Positions 1-10,108 of a stretch of 64,000 nt of DNA are shown piece after piece. Position 1 is the stretch's first letter. Every line of letters starts with the position of its first letter. A program made the position numbers and the translations under genes. The notes below the pieces were generated by a model that saw nothing but the letters and a program-made list of their open reading frames with translations, was not told where the DNA came from and made no database searches. Origin of the DNA: Aedes albopictus (lineage: Eukaryota; Arthropoda; Insecta; Diptera; Culicidae); NCBI RefSeq assembly GCF_035046485.1, contig NC_085136.1, positions 292,803,080-292,867,079 of the forward strand. The letters run 5' to 3'.

Positions 1-99
1 GACATCTTCCCCATATCACAAATACCCATATTGCACGGTTTTACAGGCCAAAATGCCTTAAAACAGCAGCCATCTTGAATTTTTTGGCCGCCATCTTGG
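1..99. repeat. 126-bp satellite, right end of a truncated block
   Basis: This is the tail of a satellite monomer that is repeated in full further right (994-1934 and 2384-3575). It ends with the same variant last monomer (six Ts, then GGCCGCCATCTTGG) that closes the other two blocks, so it is the right edge of a third block cut by the window start. Confidence 0.85.
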
Positions 100-993
100 T
101 TAAAAAAATGAAAACTTTGTACACATTCCAGTTGGAGAATAAGATAACATATACTAAATTTTTGGTACCACTGGTTGATCCTGGCACATCCTATAATTTC
201 ATCTCGAAAACACAACCGCGACACAACCGTAATTGGTGCACCAACAGTCTCGGTTTGGTTTAGGTTTTCGTGTACAGGTCGGACTCGATTATCCGGGTGA
301 CCCCAAAATTATTTCACCCCGGATAATCGAATCACCCGGATAATCGAGCCATGCTTCTTTTCTTTTATTTTTGATGTTCTTCAATCAAAAACTGTACCTT
401 AAACATAAAAGCTAACATACGTGACGTTGTAGTGCCTAATTTTAACGTCTGGTATGATTACAAGCATGTTTTTTGAAAATGAAATTTTGGCTGAAAAATG
501 TGAAAAAATAAAAACAATTTTTAAATAGGCTAAATCTTATTTAAAAGTGTTGTATTTGATGTTTATCACATTTTTTGACATACCATAATCTAAAAATTTG
601 TAAACAAAGCAAAAACAAAGTTTTCCCCGGATAATCGAGCCGGTTTTGCCGGATAATCGAGCCCCGGATAATCGGGCCCCCGGTTAATTGAACCCCCGGA
701 TAATCGAGTCCGACCTGTACCGGTTTACGAAAATCGAAACTGAACCGTGTGCTGTGTAAACGAAACGCGGTTTGGGTTCAGATGCACGAAAAATACACAA
801 CCAATATCGAAACCAAACACGGTGTGCAAAAGTACAGAACACGTGTTGAGATTTAGTGAACCGCACCGGTACTGCACCGGTATTTTCCCATGTCTGGAGT
901 AAACATAGATCCGCGAAGATGATTTTTTTGTAATCAAACAAAATGTCATAATCTGTATCCAAACGAGCATGACCTCATGATTCCAACAACAAC
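100..993. repeat. Spacer of the higher-order repeat, copy 1 (MITE-occupied)
   Basis: This non-satellite spacer is repeated nearly unchanged at 1935-2383 and, truncated, at 3576-3927. Copy 2 is 449 bp; copy 1 is 894 bp because it holds the 443-bp element at 275-717 plus a 2-bp TSD. Short ORFs on both strands (such as 684-962 minus) recur only because the DNA is duplicated and match no family I know. Confidence 0.85.
275..717. mobile_element. TA-flanked MITE (Tc1/mariner-pogo type ends)
   Basis: The element begins CAGGTCGGACTCG and ends with the reverse complement, CGAGTCCGACCTG. It is flanked by TA (273-274 and 718-719). The empty site is preserved in both other spacer copies (2101-2115 and 3742-3756), where the flanks join with a single TA. 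Near both ends it carries internal copies of GGATAATCGA. It has no ORF, so it is non-autonomous. The superfamily is inferred from the TA duplication and CAG ends. Confidence 0.88.
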
Positions 994-1934
994 TTGCATG
1001 GTTTTACAGGCTAAAATGCCTTAAAACAGCAGCCATCTTGAATTTTGGTCCGCCATCTTTGATTTTCAGATCACCATTTTTGAGCTCCAGACATCTTCCC
1101 CATATCAAAAATACCCATATTGCATGGTTTTACAGGCTAAAATGCCTTAAAACAGCAGCCATCTTGAATTTTGGTCCGCCATCTTGGATTTTCAGATCAC
1201 CATTTTTGAGCTCCAGACATCTTCCCCATATCATAAATACCCATATTGCACGGTTTTACAGGCTAAAATGCCTTAAAACAGCAGCCATCTTGAATTTTGG
1301 TCCGCCATCTTGGATTTTCAGATCACCATTTTTGAGCTCCAGACATCTTCCCCATATCACAAATACCCATATTGCACGGTTTTACAGGCCAAAATGCCTT
1401 AAAACAGCAGCCATCTTGAATTTTGGTCCGCCATCTTGGATTTTCAGATCACCATTTTTGAGCTCCAGACATCTTACCCATATCAAAATTACCCATATTG
1501 CATGGTTTTACAGGCTAAAATGCCTTAAAACAGCAGCCATCTTGAATTTTGGTCCGCCATCTTGGATTTTCAGATCACCATTTTTGAGCTCCAGACATCT
1601 TCCCCATATCAAAAATATCCATATTGCATGGTTTTACAGGCTAAAATGCCTTAAAACAGCAGCCATCTTGAATTTTGGTCCGCCATCTTGGATTTTCAGA
1701 TCACCATTTTTTAGCTCCAGACATCTTTCCCATATCAAAATTACCCATATTGCATGGTTTTACAGGCTAAAACAGCAGCCATCTTGAATTTTGGTCCGCC
1801 ATCTTGGATTTTCAGATCACCATTTTTGAGCTCCAGACATCTTCCCCATATCACAAATACCCATATTGCACGGTTTTACAGGCCAAAATGCCTTAAAACA
1901 GCAGCCATCTTGAATTTTTTGGCCGCCATCTTGG
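994..1934. repeat. 126-bp satellite block 1 (about 8 monomers)
   Basis: Successive GAGCTCCAGACATCTT landmarks lie 126 bp apart (1082, 1208, 1334, 1460). Since 126 is 42 codons, one frame stays open (1038-1787) and reads a 42-residue repeat; a 10-bp deletion near 1770 ends it. Each monomer has two CCATCTTG sites about 21 bp apart. I read this as non-coding satellite. Confidence 0.92.
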
Positions 1935-2383
1935 TTAAAAAAATGAAAACTTTGTACACATTCCAGTTGGAGAATAAGATAACATATACTAAATTTTTGG
2001 TACCACTGGTTGATCCTGGCACATCCTATAATTTCATCTCGAAAACACAACCGCGACACAACCGTAATTGGTGCACCAACAGTCTCGGTTTGGTTTAGGT
2101 TTTCGTGTACCGGTTTACGAAAATCGAAACTGAACCGTGTGCTGTGTAAACGAAACGCGGTTTGGGTTCAGATGCACGAAAAATACACAACCAATATCGA
2201 AACCAAACACGGTGTGCAAAAGTACAGAACACGTGTTGAGATTTAGTGAACCGCACCGGTACTGCACCGGTATTTTCCCATGTCTGGAGTAAACATAGAT
2301 CCGCGAAGATGATTTTTTTGTAATCAAACAAAATGTCATAATCTGTATCCAAACGAGCATGACCTCATGATTCCAACAACAAC
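1935..2383. repeat. Spacer of the higher-order repeat, copy 2 (empty site)
   Basis: This is the full-length 449-bp spacer without the MITE. It serves as the pre-insertion allele for 275-717. Confidence 0.88.
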
Positions 2384-3575
2384 TTGCATGGTTTTACAGG
2401 CTAAAATGCCTTAAAACAGCAGCCATCTTGAATTTTGGTCCGCCATCTTGGATTTTCAGATCACCATTTTTGAGCTCCAGATATCTTCCCCATATCATAA
2501 ATACCCATATTGCACGGTTTTACAGGCTAAAATGCCTTAAAACAGCAGCCATCTTGAATTTTGGTCCGCCATCTTGGATTTTCAGATCACCATTTTTGAG
2601 CTCCAGACATCTTCCCCATATCAAAAATATCCATATTGCACGGTTTTACAGGCTAAAATGCCTTAAAACAGCAGCCATCTTGAATTTTGGTCCGCCATCT
2701 TGGATTTTCAGATCACCATTTTTGAGCTCCAGACATCTTCCCCATATCAAAAATATCCATATTGCATGGTTTTACAGGCTAAAATGCCTTAAAACAGCAG
2801 CCATCTTGAATTTTGGTCCGCCATCTTGGATTTTCAGATCACCATTTTTTAGCTCCAGACATCTTTCCCATATCAAAATTACCCATATTGCATGGTTTTA
2901 CAGGCTAAAATGCCTTAAAACAGCAGCCATCTTGAATTTTGGTCCGCCATCTTGGATTTTCAGATCACCATTTTTGAGCTCCAGACATCTTCCCATATCA
3001 AAATTACCCATATTGCATGGTTTTACAGGCTAAAATGCCTTAAAACAGCAGCCATCTTGAATTTTGGTCCGCCATCTTGGATTTTCAGATCACCATTTTT
3101 GAGCTCCAGACATCTTCCCCATATCAAAAATACCCATATTGCACGGTTTTACAGGCCAAAATGCCTTAAAACAGCAGCCATCTTGAATTTTGGTCCGCCA
3201 TCTTGGATTTTCAGATCACCATTTTTGAGCTCCAGACATCTTACCCATATCAAAATTACCCATATTGCATGGTTTTACAGGCTAAAATGCCTTAAAACAG
3301 CAGCCATCTTGAATTTTGGTCCGCCATCTTGGATTTTCAGATCACCATTTTTTAGCTCCAGACATCTTTCCCATATCAAAATTACCCATATTGCATGGTT
3401 TTACAGGCTAAAACAGCAGCCATCTTGAATTTTGGTCCGCCATCTTGGATTTTCAGATCACCATTTTTGAGCTCCAGACATCTTCCCCATATCACAAATA
3501 CCCATATTGCACGGTTTTACAGGCCAAAATGCCTTAAAACAGCAGCCATCTTGAATTTTTTGGCCGCCATCTTGG
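2384..3575. repeat. 126-bp satellite block 2 (about 10 monomers)
   Basis: It has the same monomer as block 1 with two more copies. The repeat-to-repeat distance is 1641 bp here against 1390 bp (MITE removed) for the previous unit; the 251-bp difference equals two monomers minus a 1-bp deletion near 2990. The 1-bp deletion and the 10-bp deletion near 3410 break the otherwise open 42-codon frame. Confidence 0.92.
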
Positions 3576-3927
3576 TTAAAAAAATGAAAACTTTGTACAC
3601 ATTCCAGTTGGAGAATAAGATAACATATACTAAATTTTTGGTACCACTGGTTGATCCTGGCACATCCTATAATTTCATCTCGAAAACACAACCGCGACAC
3701 AACCGTAATTGGTGCACCAACAGTCTCGGTTTGGTTTAGGTTTTCGTGTACCGGTTTACGAAAATCGAAACTGAACCGTGTGCTGTGTAAACGAAACGCG
3801 GTTTGGGTTCAGATGCACGAAAAATACACAACCAATATCGAAACCAAACACGGTGTGCAAAAGTACAGAACACGTGTTGAGATTTAGTGAACCGCACCGG
3901 TACTGCACCGGTATTTTCCCATGTCTG
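3576..3927. repeat. Spacer of the higher-order repeat, copy 3 (truncated)
   Basis: It matches copy 2 up to the word TGTCTG at 3922-3927, then breaks into unrelated degenerate GAATT-rich repeat. The break marks the right edge of the satellite domain. Confidence 0.82.
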
Positions 3928-4061
3928 ATTTCTTCATGAAATTCTTAAACCATTCCTCCTTGGATTCCTTCAAGAATTTACCGAAGAATTTTTCGGATAT
4001 TACCCCAGAGATTAATTAAAAAGCACTTCGTCCGATTTCTGCAGGGATTTTAGACTTTTTT
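3928..4061. repeat. Degenerate GAATTCC-type short repeat
   Basis: Loosely repeated words such as ATTCCTTCAAGAATTT fill the interval. The same style recurs at 7905-8580, 9289-9830, 12298-13190, 43175-44908 and 63375-64000. Confidence 0.55.
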
Positions 4062-4302
4062 GACGGGCTTGGTGGTCTAGTGGCTACCGCTTCTGATTCG
4101 TATGCAGAAGGTCATGGGTTCAATCCCTGGCCCGTCCCTTTCAACCTACTTTCTATCTTTCTATCAACATTCTTTCTCTCTCTCTCTTCTCTACATATAC
4201 AACTCATGTATATTCATATGTTCATAGCCATCGCTAGAACCAGAAACAAAATGCAAAAATTCGTTTCCCTTCCTTCCAACTTCCACAGCACAGTGCACAA
4301 TG
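4062..4302 (+). mobile_element. tRNA-derived SINE, 5' part
   Basis: The head has a box A-like TGGTCTAGTGG and a box B-like GGGTTCAATCCC, with GACGGGC at the start complementary to GCCCGTC after box B. The anticodon region has a 5-bp stem with an 11-base loop, so it is not a working tRNA. It aligns with the minus-strand element at 8603-9266 through the head and the CAGCACAGTG segment, then diverges, so this copy is truncated at about 4302. Confidence 0.78.
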
Positions 4303-5016
4303 GTCCACGAAACAGATTTACGAGGAAAGATGCATACAGCGCCTTCAAATGATTTTTTAGGCAAATATGCAAATAATATCTACAAAGTTGTTCCTAAAAA
4401 TAAGGCCCTCTTTTCAATATACATGAAAATTAGGGTGGTCCATATTTTCAAAGAAATTGGTAAGCAAACTTTTTTATTTGCAAGAATAACTGTATACATT
4501 CTTCGGGAAAAATGTAGATCTATCAATTTTGAGCAAGTTTGCCGAAGACACTTTTTATGTAGCTTTAAAATTGATCTAGAAGTATTTTTATGAATAAGCT
4601 TAGGGTGGTTCAAGAAAAACCGGTTTTCTGGCGTTAACTTTTTCAGTTTCGATTTTTCATCGAAGTCGCCCAAAAAACACTTGTAGAGCATTTGAAGACG
4701 CGTCGTTTCGTGCGCTGAGATGATCGTTATCTCTTTTGGTTCAAAAGTTATAGGCATTTTTCTTAAAAAATCATAGTTTTTTAAAAAGGTGCTATGACGG
4801 GTTGGGGCAAACATAAAAAATATCTTTTGCCCGCATTCAAAAGAAGAAATGTTGTTATAAAACATATAAAAAAATAGAGGGGTGTTATTTTTGTAACTCA
4901 AGTGAAAAATACTTGAAAAGTGCCTATTTTTTCTAGAAAATCGTCAATATCTTTTGAACGGAAAGACGTAGCAACATTCTCAGCGCACGAAAATGTGCGT
5001 TTTTTAAAGCTAGATA
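4303..5016. repeat. Dispersed AT-rich repeat containing the AGGGTGGTTC module
   Basis: The module at about 4600-4726 (starting TTAGGGTGGTTCAAGAAAAA) recurs in reverse orientation at 20089-20217. The phrase GCCGAAGACACT at about 4543 recurs near 58735. A 173-codon minus-strand ORF (4380-4901) has no recognisable domain and crosses these repeat modules, so I do not call it a gene. Confidence 0.55.
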
Positions 5017-5018
5017 CA

Positions 5019-5357
5019 CCTTAGCTTAGCTTAGACTGACTGCACATATCTATGGTTGCTACTCCGTGATTGACCCGAACCAATGACAGTTACGCAATGA
5101 ATCAACTGAATGATTGACTGGGAGTGGTCAACATTCTCACTGTGCACGTTTCAGAGATTCTCTTTTACAGTACAATAACGGCGCCGGCCACGTCCTTGCA
5201 GTCAGGTTGGGAGAGGGAAGGAATATTAGTACCAACCTTTGTTAAGTGAAGGACCGCGTTTACCGCTGCGACTCCACCAAAGGCTGCAGGAAGGAGTGTT
5301 TGTTATTAGGGAAGGTATCGTTGGGTCAGGATTCACTTTGATAAGTAATATGACCTT
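5019..5357 (-). mobile_element. SINE-like element with a CTTAG-type tail
   Basis: It begins on the plus strand with about three CTTAG units (5019-5035), followed by GACTGACTGC and a body sharing GGCGCC-GCCACGTC and a G-rich tract with the element at 8603-9266. By analogy it runs on the minus strand with the simple repeat as its 3' tail. I could not define its 5' end or a TSD. Confidence 0.45.
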
Positions 5358-5369
5358 TTGATGTTTGTT

Positions 5370-5755
5370 CGCCATGCTGGCCGCCGTGACATTGTTCACT
5401 TCACGCGGGAAGCAAACAATAGACTACTCGCGAGAAGTGATCGCTCAATATTTACCACAACCGACGTGTCCGAACAAGCACACAATCTCGTCTTTGTTTG
5501 CTTCACGCGGGAAGTGATCGCTCAATATTTACCACAAGAGAAGTGTCCGAACAAGCACACTATCTCGCCATTGTTCACTTCACGCGGGAAGCAGACAAGT
5601 GATCGCTCAATATTTACCACAAGAGACGTGTCCGAACAAGCACACAATCTCGTCATTGTTCGCTTTACGCGGGAAGCGAACAATAGACCACTCGCGTCAA
5701 GTGATCGCTCAATATTCACCACAACCGACATGCCCGAACAATCACACAATTAGAT
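5370..5755. repeat. Four-unit minisatellite (about 80-110 bp units)
   Basis: Units begin with variants of CACTTCACGCGGGAAG near 5393, 5500, 5576 and 5659. Each contains GATCGCTCAATATT, TACCACAA and GTCCGAACAAGCACAC. Unit lengths differ because a block (CAAACAATAGACTACTCGCG) is present in units 1 and 4 only. The plus-strand ORF 5358-5753 changes phase between units, so it is probably not coding. Confidence 0.8.
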
Positions 5756-6991
5756 TCCTTATCAGCTCCTGGATAATACGAGCTATGAGACAAACAGACA
5801 CCTGGTATCAATAGCTGAAAGAACTGCTAGAGACACCTCTGAATAAACTTCATTTACCACTTCTAAAGGAACTTGTCCACAAATATCCATAAGCTCGCGC
5901 GTACATACTCAAACCATTGCGAACCTGCACCGCACTTGTCTACGGAGGATGCAAAGGATGCAGATAGCACGTACTGATCAGGAGCGGGACGAGGCATGAA
6001 GGTCCCAAATGGCGAATAACGTTCCTCTGGAGTCGGCCTTCTGATATCTGATACCTTTGTCAACGTAATGGAATGTGATGATGGGTCTCCAATCTTAAGA
6101 ACTTATTCAATAACAAACTCATTTTGAATAGCGTTCCATGTCAAGCCTATGATGAGCTTTTGATATTACTTTCAACTTGGTTTCTGCTCTACATTTTCTA
6201 CTATTAATCATGCACCTCCATCAAAATATGTGTCACTAAAGAATTTTATTTCGGAAAGAAAATAAATCCGTGAAGCACACTGAACCGAAGAAAATGGGAA
6301 AGGTGCCTTTGAAAGCGAAGAACACTGCCGTTGGCAACTCTCCATTAGGCCCGGAGTAGCCCATTTTGGACGATAACAATCCTATAACGCTTATCCAGTC
6401 TTACGCAACATCTCACTCCATCTCCATTCCCGGGAAACGTGCCACACTCTCGTTTCCTGCTGCACCAGACCATGTCCCGCGTTTCCCCCATATTGCTGTC
6501 ATATCAAAGCTAAACCATGGGCCATTATCATCGTCGTAGTCGTCGTCGTCGTTCCAGCCCCCTTGTCTATATGTATATAGGTGCCGTTGTCGATAACAGT
6601 CTACCTCCAGGCGAACGAACTACATTTTCGTTCGTTCGTTCGTTCGTTCGTTCGCACGCACGCACTCACAAAGTATTTCCTCCATCAATTTTGTCATCAT
6701 CGTCGTTTTCAGCCAACCGAGGAGGGGGATGTTTACGATCAGAATCGAATCGGAACGAGGGAAAAAACTGCTCAGGGAAAACCGCCTCACCGTTACGACT
6801 CGAATATTCAAAACAATCAGGAGCAGCTTTATTCTCCCTCAATAGAGAAAAAAAAGCTCTTTATTGCCCGTGTTTTATTTCCACTGGGAAAAAACTCAAC
6901 CCACACTGCAAGAGTTTTGTCACTCACTCAGTTTGACGCAGCATGCATGCGTGTGCTTTGATCAAAACTCAGTGGGTGGGTTGGACGACTG
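5756..6991. other. Low-copy-looking DNA with two microsatellites
   Basis: I see no gene here. A GTC-rich run lies at about 6531-6554 and a perfect TTCG run of seven units at 6627-6654. The overlapping ORFs at 6517-6936 and 6581-6961 run through the microsatellites in different frames and have no recognisable domain. Confidence 0.5.
6627..6654. repeat. TTCG microsatellite, 7 units
   Basis: This is a perfect tetranucleotide tract followed by a short CACG run. Confidence 0.95.
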
Positions 6992-7355
6992 ATGACTGTC
7001 ACACGCTATGTCTGAACCAACAGATTATAAAAATTGAATGTACATCGGGTTTCTTTCCATTAAACATCAGTATTCAAGCTATATTTTCATTTGCAGAAGG
7101 TTTCAAAATATTCTATCGGGGAAATTTTGATTTTTCCATCTTTTTGACCGTTTTTCATACAAATTTGGTTGAAATCCTCATTTTCGGTCAATTTCTCTCC
7201 CATACAAAATGTATGGAAAAATTTTCACCGACAGAATATTTTAAAACCTTCTGCAAATGAAAATATAGCTTGAATACTGATGTTTTATGGAAAGAAACCC
7301 GATGTACATTCAATTTTTTATAATCTGCTGGTTCAGACATAGCGTGTGTCAGTCA
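6992..7355. mobile_element. Foldback (MITE-like) element, 364 bp
   Basis: The left end ATGACTGTCACACGCTATG is the inverted repeat of the right end CATAGCGTGTGTCAGTCAT. The arms (about 140 bp each) also pair through ACATCGGGTTTCTTTCC and CTTCTGCAAATGAAAATATA. The centre (about 7135-7215) is unpaired. There is no coding capacity and no TSD I could fix. Confidence 0.85.
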
Positions 7356-7904
7356 TTGAATGACGTGCGTGGGTGTAGCAAGGTAAAAAAGTTTGACATA
7401 GATGTTACAGACTTTTCCAACGATCTGTTGGAGATCTACAGAAACCGTGAAGTGAAAAAAAAGAAATTTATTTCAGAAAATTGAAAGCGTTCTTGTATGT
7501 TTCAGAGAAGATTTAATGAAAGTGCTTCGGCTGGAATAGATCCTATAAATCAGCCTCCAAGTAACAATTGCATTGCTGATTGGTTTATTTTTATTTTAAT
7601 TAGGGTTATATTACAGCAATAATCAAAATTCACAGTTTTATGACTACTTTTACGAAAACCGTTGATGAAATGTTTTATAGTATACTTGAAGATATTTATA
7701 ACGCCAAATTTCAAGAGTAAACAGAACTCTCCGATATGTAAACTTTCTGGCATTTATTATTGTCACAAAGTCTCAACAGATGGCAATCCGTTCGATTAGT
7801 AACGACATCTGTTGGTGGAAAAGCAGAAACTACGACACTGCTAGGTTTAGTGCGGTCATCATAAAAGTAAACTTGCTTTCGTTTTATTCTCGCTAATTAT
7901 GGTC
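7356..7904. other. Unassigned AT-rich DNA
   Basis: I see nothing identifiable. Short ORFs (7287-7484 plus, 7550-7753 minus) carry no family signature. Confidence 0.4.
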
Positions 7905-8580
7905 GACGCCATATTGAAGAATTTTTCTATGAATCCCATATATTTTTCCTAGAAATTCCATTATGGGTTTGCATAGAAGTTTCTTACGGAAGTTCTTGAG
8001 AAATTCCAGTAATCATACTTCAGAAATATCCCTGGAATTTCTTTGGATATTGTACCAGGCATTCATTCAAAAGTGCTTCCTAAGATCTCTTATGGGATTC
8101 TACTGAAGATTTCTTCAATTATTTGTTCAGGGTTTCTTTCAGAAATTCCTGCTAGATACTTCTTCAAAATTTAAGGGATTCCTTGTAAAAATTTAGCAAG
8201 GGATATCTTTAAAACTTTTTCCATAGAGTTTTTCAGATTTTTTTTTGAAACTTCTGTACAAATCCACCAGAGATTGCTTCAAAACTTCTTCCCGTTTCGC
8301 CAAAAATTCTTAGTGTTTTTTTTTTCCAGTGATTTAAGCACAAAATCCTACAACTCTATGTTTTGATACTGCTCTTCTGGTTCAATAAAAAATATTTCCT
8401 CGGATGTCCTTTGAGATCACTACAGAGTTTGTTCATTTATTTTTCAGGGAATTTTAAGAAACTCTTCCAGCAATTGCCTTAAAATTACTAAACATTTCTT
8501 GATGAAATTTCTAATAGATCCATGGAGGATCGTTCCAAGAAATCCCTTATAAACTCTTTGAGGTACCTTTGAAAACTCCC
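7905..8580. repeat. Degenerate GAATTCC-type short repeat
   Basis: Words such as GAAATTCC, TTCTTCAGAAATT and AAATTCCTGG recur at irregular 12-30 bp spacing without an exact unit. Its right edge supplied the target site of the SINE at 8603-9266. Confidence 0.6.
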
Positions 8581-8602
8581 GGAAGAAGTTCTTGAAATTT
8601 TG

Positions 8603-9266
8603 AGCTTGAGCTTGAGCTTGAGCTTGATTGACCGCCCGTGGATGCTACTCCAGTATCGCCAGACCAGCTACACTCACACAAGGACCAATGAGATAACTGC
8701 CGGGGACTAGCAGGCATCTTCAGTGTGTGAGCGTTGGTGATCTTCTATTTTTAGGCGACAATGGCGCCTGCCACGTCAGGTTGCAGGTCAATGTGGGGAA
8801 GGGGTAAGGAAGTGATGATTGCAATCGTTTGTATCCACATCTGGCCGAATATACCTCTGCGCCAGTACAAATTCATGCGGATGTTGGAGTGTTGGTGGGA
8901 ATTGGTTGGCAGAAGGTTCACACATTGGTGTGTGGATACCAGGGGAAGGTGATAGAATTGTGTGTTTTTATTATTTTGAAGATGTGCGGCACAGTTCGCT
9001 TGATTGCATAACTTGTAGGCGTTTTCTAATAGGATTGTGACACTGTGCTGTGAAAGTTTGGAAGGAAGGGAAACGGCTTTTTCAACCCGTTTCTGTTCTA
9101 GCGACGGCTATGAACATGTTTATATACATGAGTTGTATATGTAGAGAACAGAGAGAAAGTATATAGAAAGATACAAAGTAGGAGGAAAGGGACGGGCCAG
9201 GGATTGAACCCAGGACCTTCTGCATATAAATCAGAAGCGGTAGCCACTAGACCACCAAGCCCGTCT
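8603..9266 (-). mobile_element. Long tRNA-derived SINE (664 bp) with 22-bp TSD
   Basis: The exact 22-bp sequence starting GGAAGAAGTTCTTG occurs at 8581-8602 and 9267-9288, defining one insertion. On the minus strand the element begins with a tRNA-like head (9188-9266; box A TGGTCTAGTGG, box B GGGTTCAATCCC), continues through a body of about 570 bp, and ends in TCAAGC-type tail units (8603-8626). This is long for a SINE. The body contains GGCGCC-GCCACGTC, shared with 5019-5357. Pol III transcription is inferred from the boxes. Confidence 0.88.
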
Positions 9267-9288
9267 GGAAGAAGTTCTTGAAATTTTG

Positions 9289-9838
9289 TTGTAGAAATTC
9301 CCGAACAAAAATTCCTTGAGCCATTTTTGAAGTTATCTCTACTGCAGTTCCTGGATGAATACCCCCTTTTCAAACATGCTATTAAATATTCTACAAAATC
9401 TATACGCATTTTCAATATTTTTAACGTTGCAAAATGCGCCTTCAACATTTTTCTTGAAGAAAAGGGGAGCCACTTGCTCTCAAATGTAACAGCAAATGAA
9501 TGAGAAATAAAGAACTTACGCGCGGAGGGCGTGATAAAATCGGAACATTACTGTATTTGAAGAAATGCCTAAGATACTCTCTTGATTCTCAGAATAAATC
9601 ATGAGAGACTTATAGAAGAACACTGCAAGTGATTCCAAGGAAAAAATGCTTGAGTAAATACTACAGGAATCTTGAAAAAATATGTAGAAATCGCAGACAA
9701 AGGTATTGATGGTTTTCTGTTTTTTTTTTTCTCCAATACATTTCCGAGGGATCCCTGGAGGGTTTTCTGCAGGAGTCTTTGAAAAAACTCCTGGAGATAC
9801 CTCCAAAAAAAAATAGAAAAATTCCTTATACAACCGCT
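9289..9838. repeat. Degenerate GAATTCC-type short repeat
   Basis: It continues the same kind of sequence that lies left of the SINE, as expected if 8603-9266 split one tract. Two short minus-strand ORFs (9098-9448, 9516-9833) are not supported as genes; the first runs into the SINE head. Confidence 0.55.
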
Positions 9839-10108
9839 CGGTCCTTAAGGGCGAACGGGACGGTGGAGGAAATATCCGCCATTGCTCTGTTTCTACTAAG
9901 ATGGTAATCTCAGAATCTACTTCATATTTTGCAACAAAAACTCATCATTTTGTATGCTCACTTGCAGTGCACATGCTGATTGTTTTTTAGCATCTTCAGA
10001 GCGATAGAAATCGAGATTACCATCTTCAAAAACACAAGGCAAATTGTTAGAAAGAGAGAGAAGATAGGAAAAATAACACGGCGTCCCGTATCACCTTAAG
10101 GAGGACCG
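9839..10108. mobile_element. Foldback MITE, about 270 bp
   Basis: The ends CGGTCCTTAAGG and GGACGG pair with the inverted CCTTAAGGAGGACCG and CGTCCCG at the right end. Internally AGATGGTAATCTC (near 9898) pairs with GAGATTACCATCT (near 10012). It has no coding capacity, and its TSD is unclear. Confidence 0.72.

Noticed and set aside
1038..1787. 249-codon repetitive ORF in the 126-bp satellite
   Set aside because: The unit length is a multiple of 3 by chance or history; small deletions break the frame and no start or domain is conserved.
4062..4140. Functional tRNA gene
   Set aside because: The box A and B matches are good but the anticodon loop is 11 bases and the T stem has mismatches; a second copy is embedded in a SINE with a TSD.
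4380..4901. 173-codon minus-strand ORF as a gene
   Set aside because: It crosses dispersed repeat modules found elsewhere in the window and has no domain.
6517..6961. Overlapping plus-strand ORFs at the TTCG microsatellite
   Set aside because: Two frames are open through the same simple repeat; no domain, and composition follows the microsatellite.
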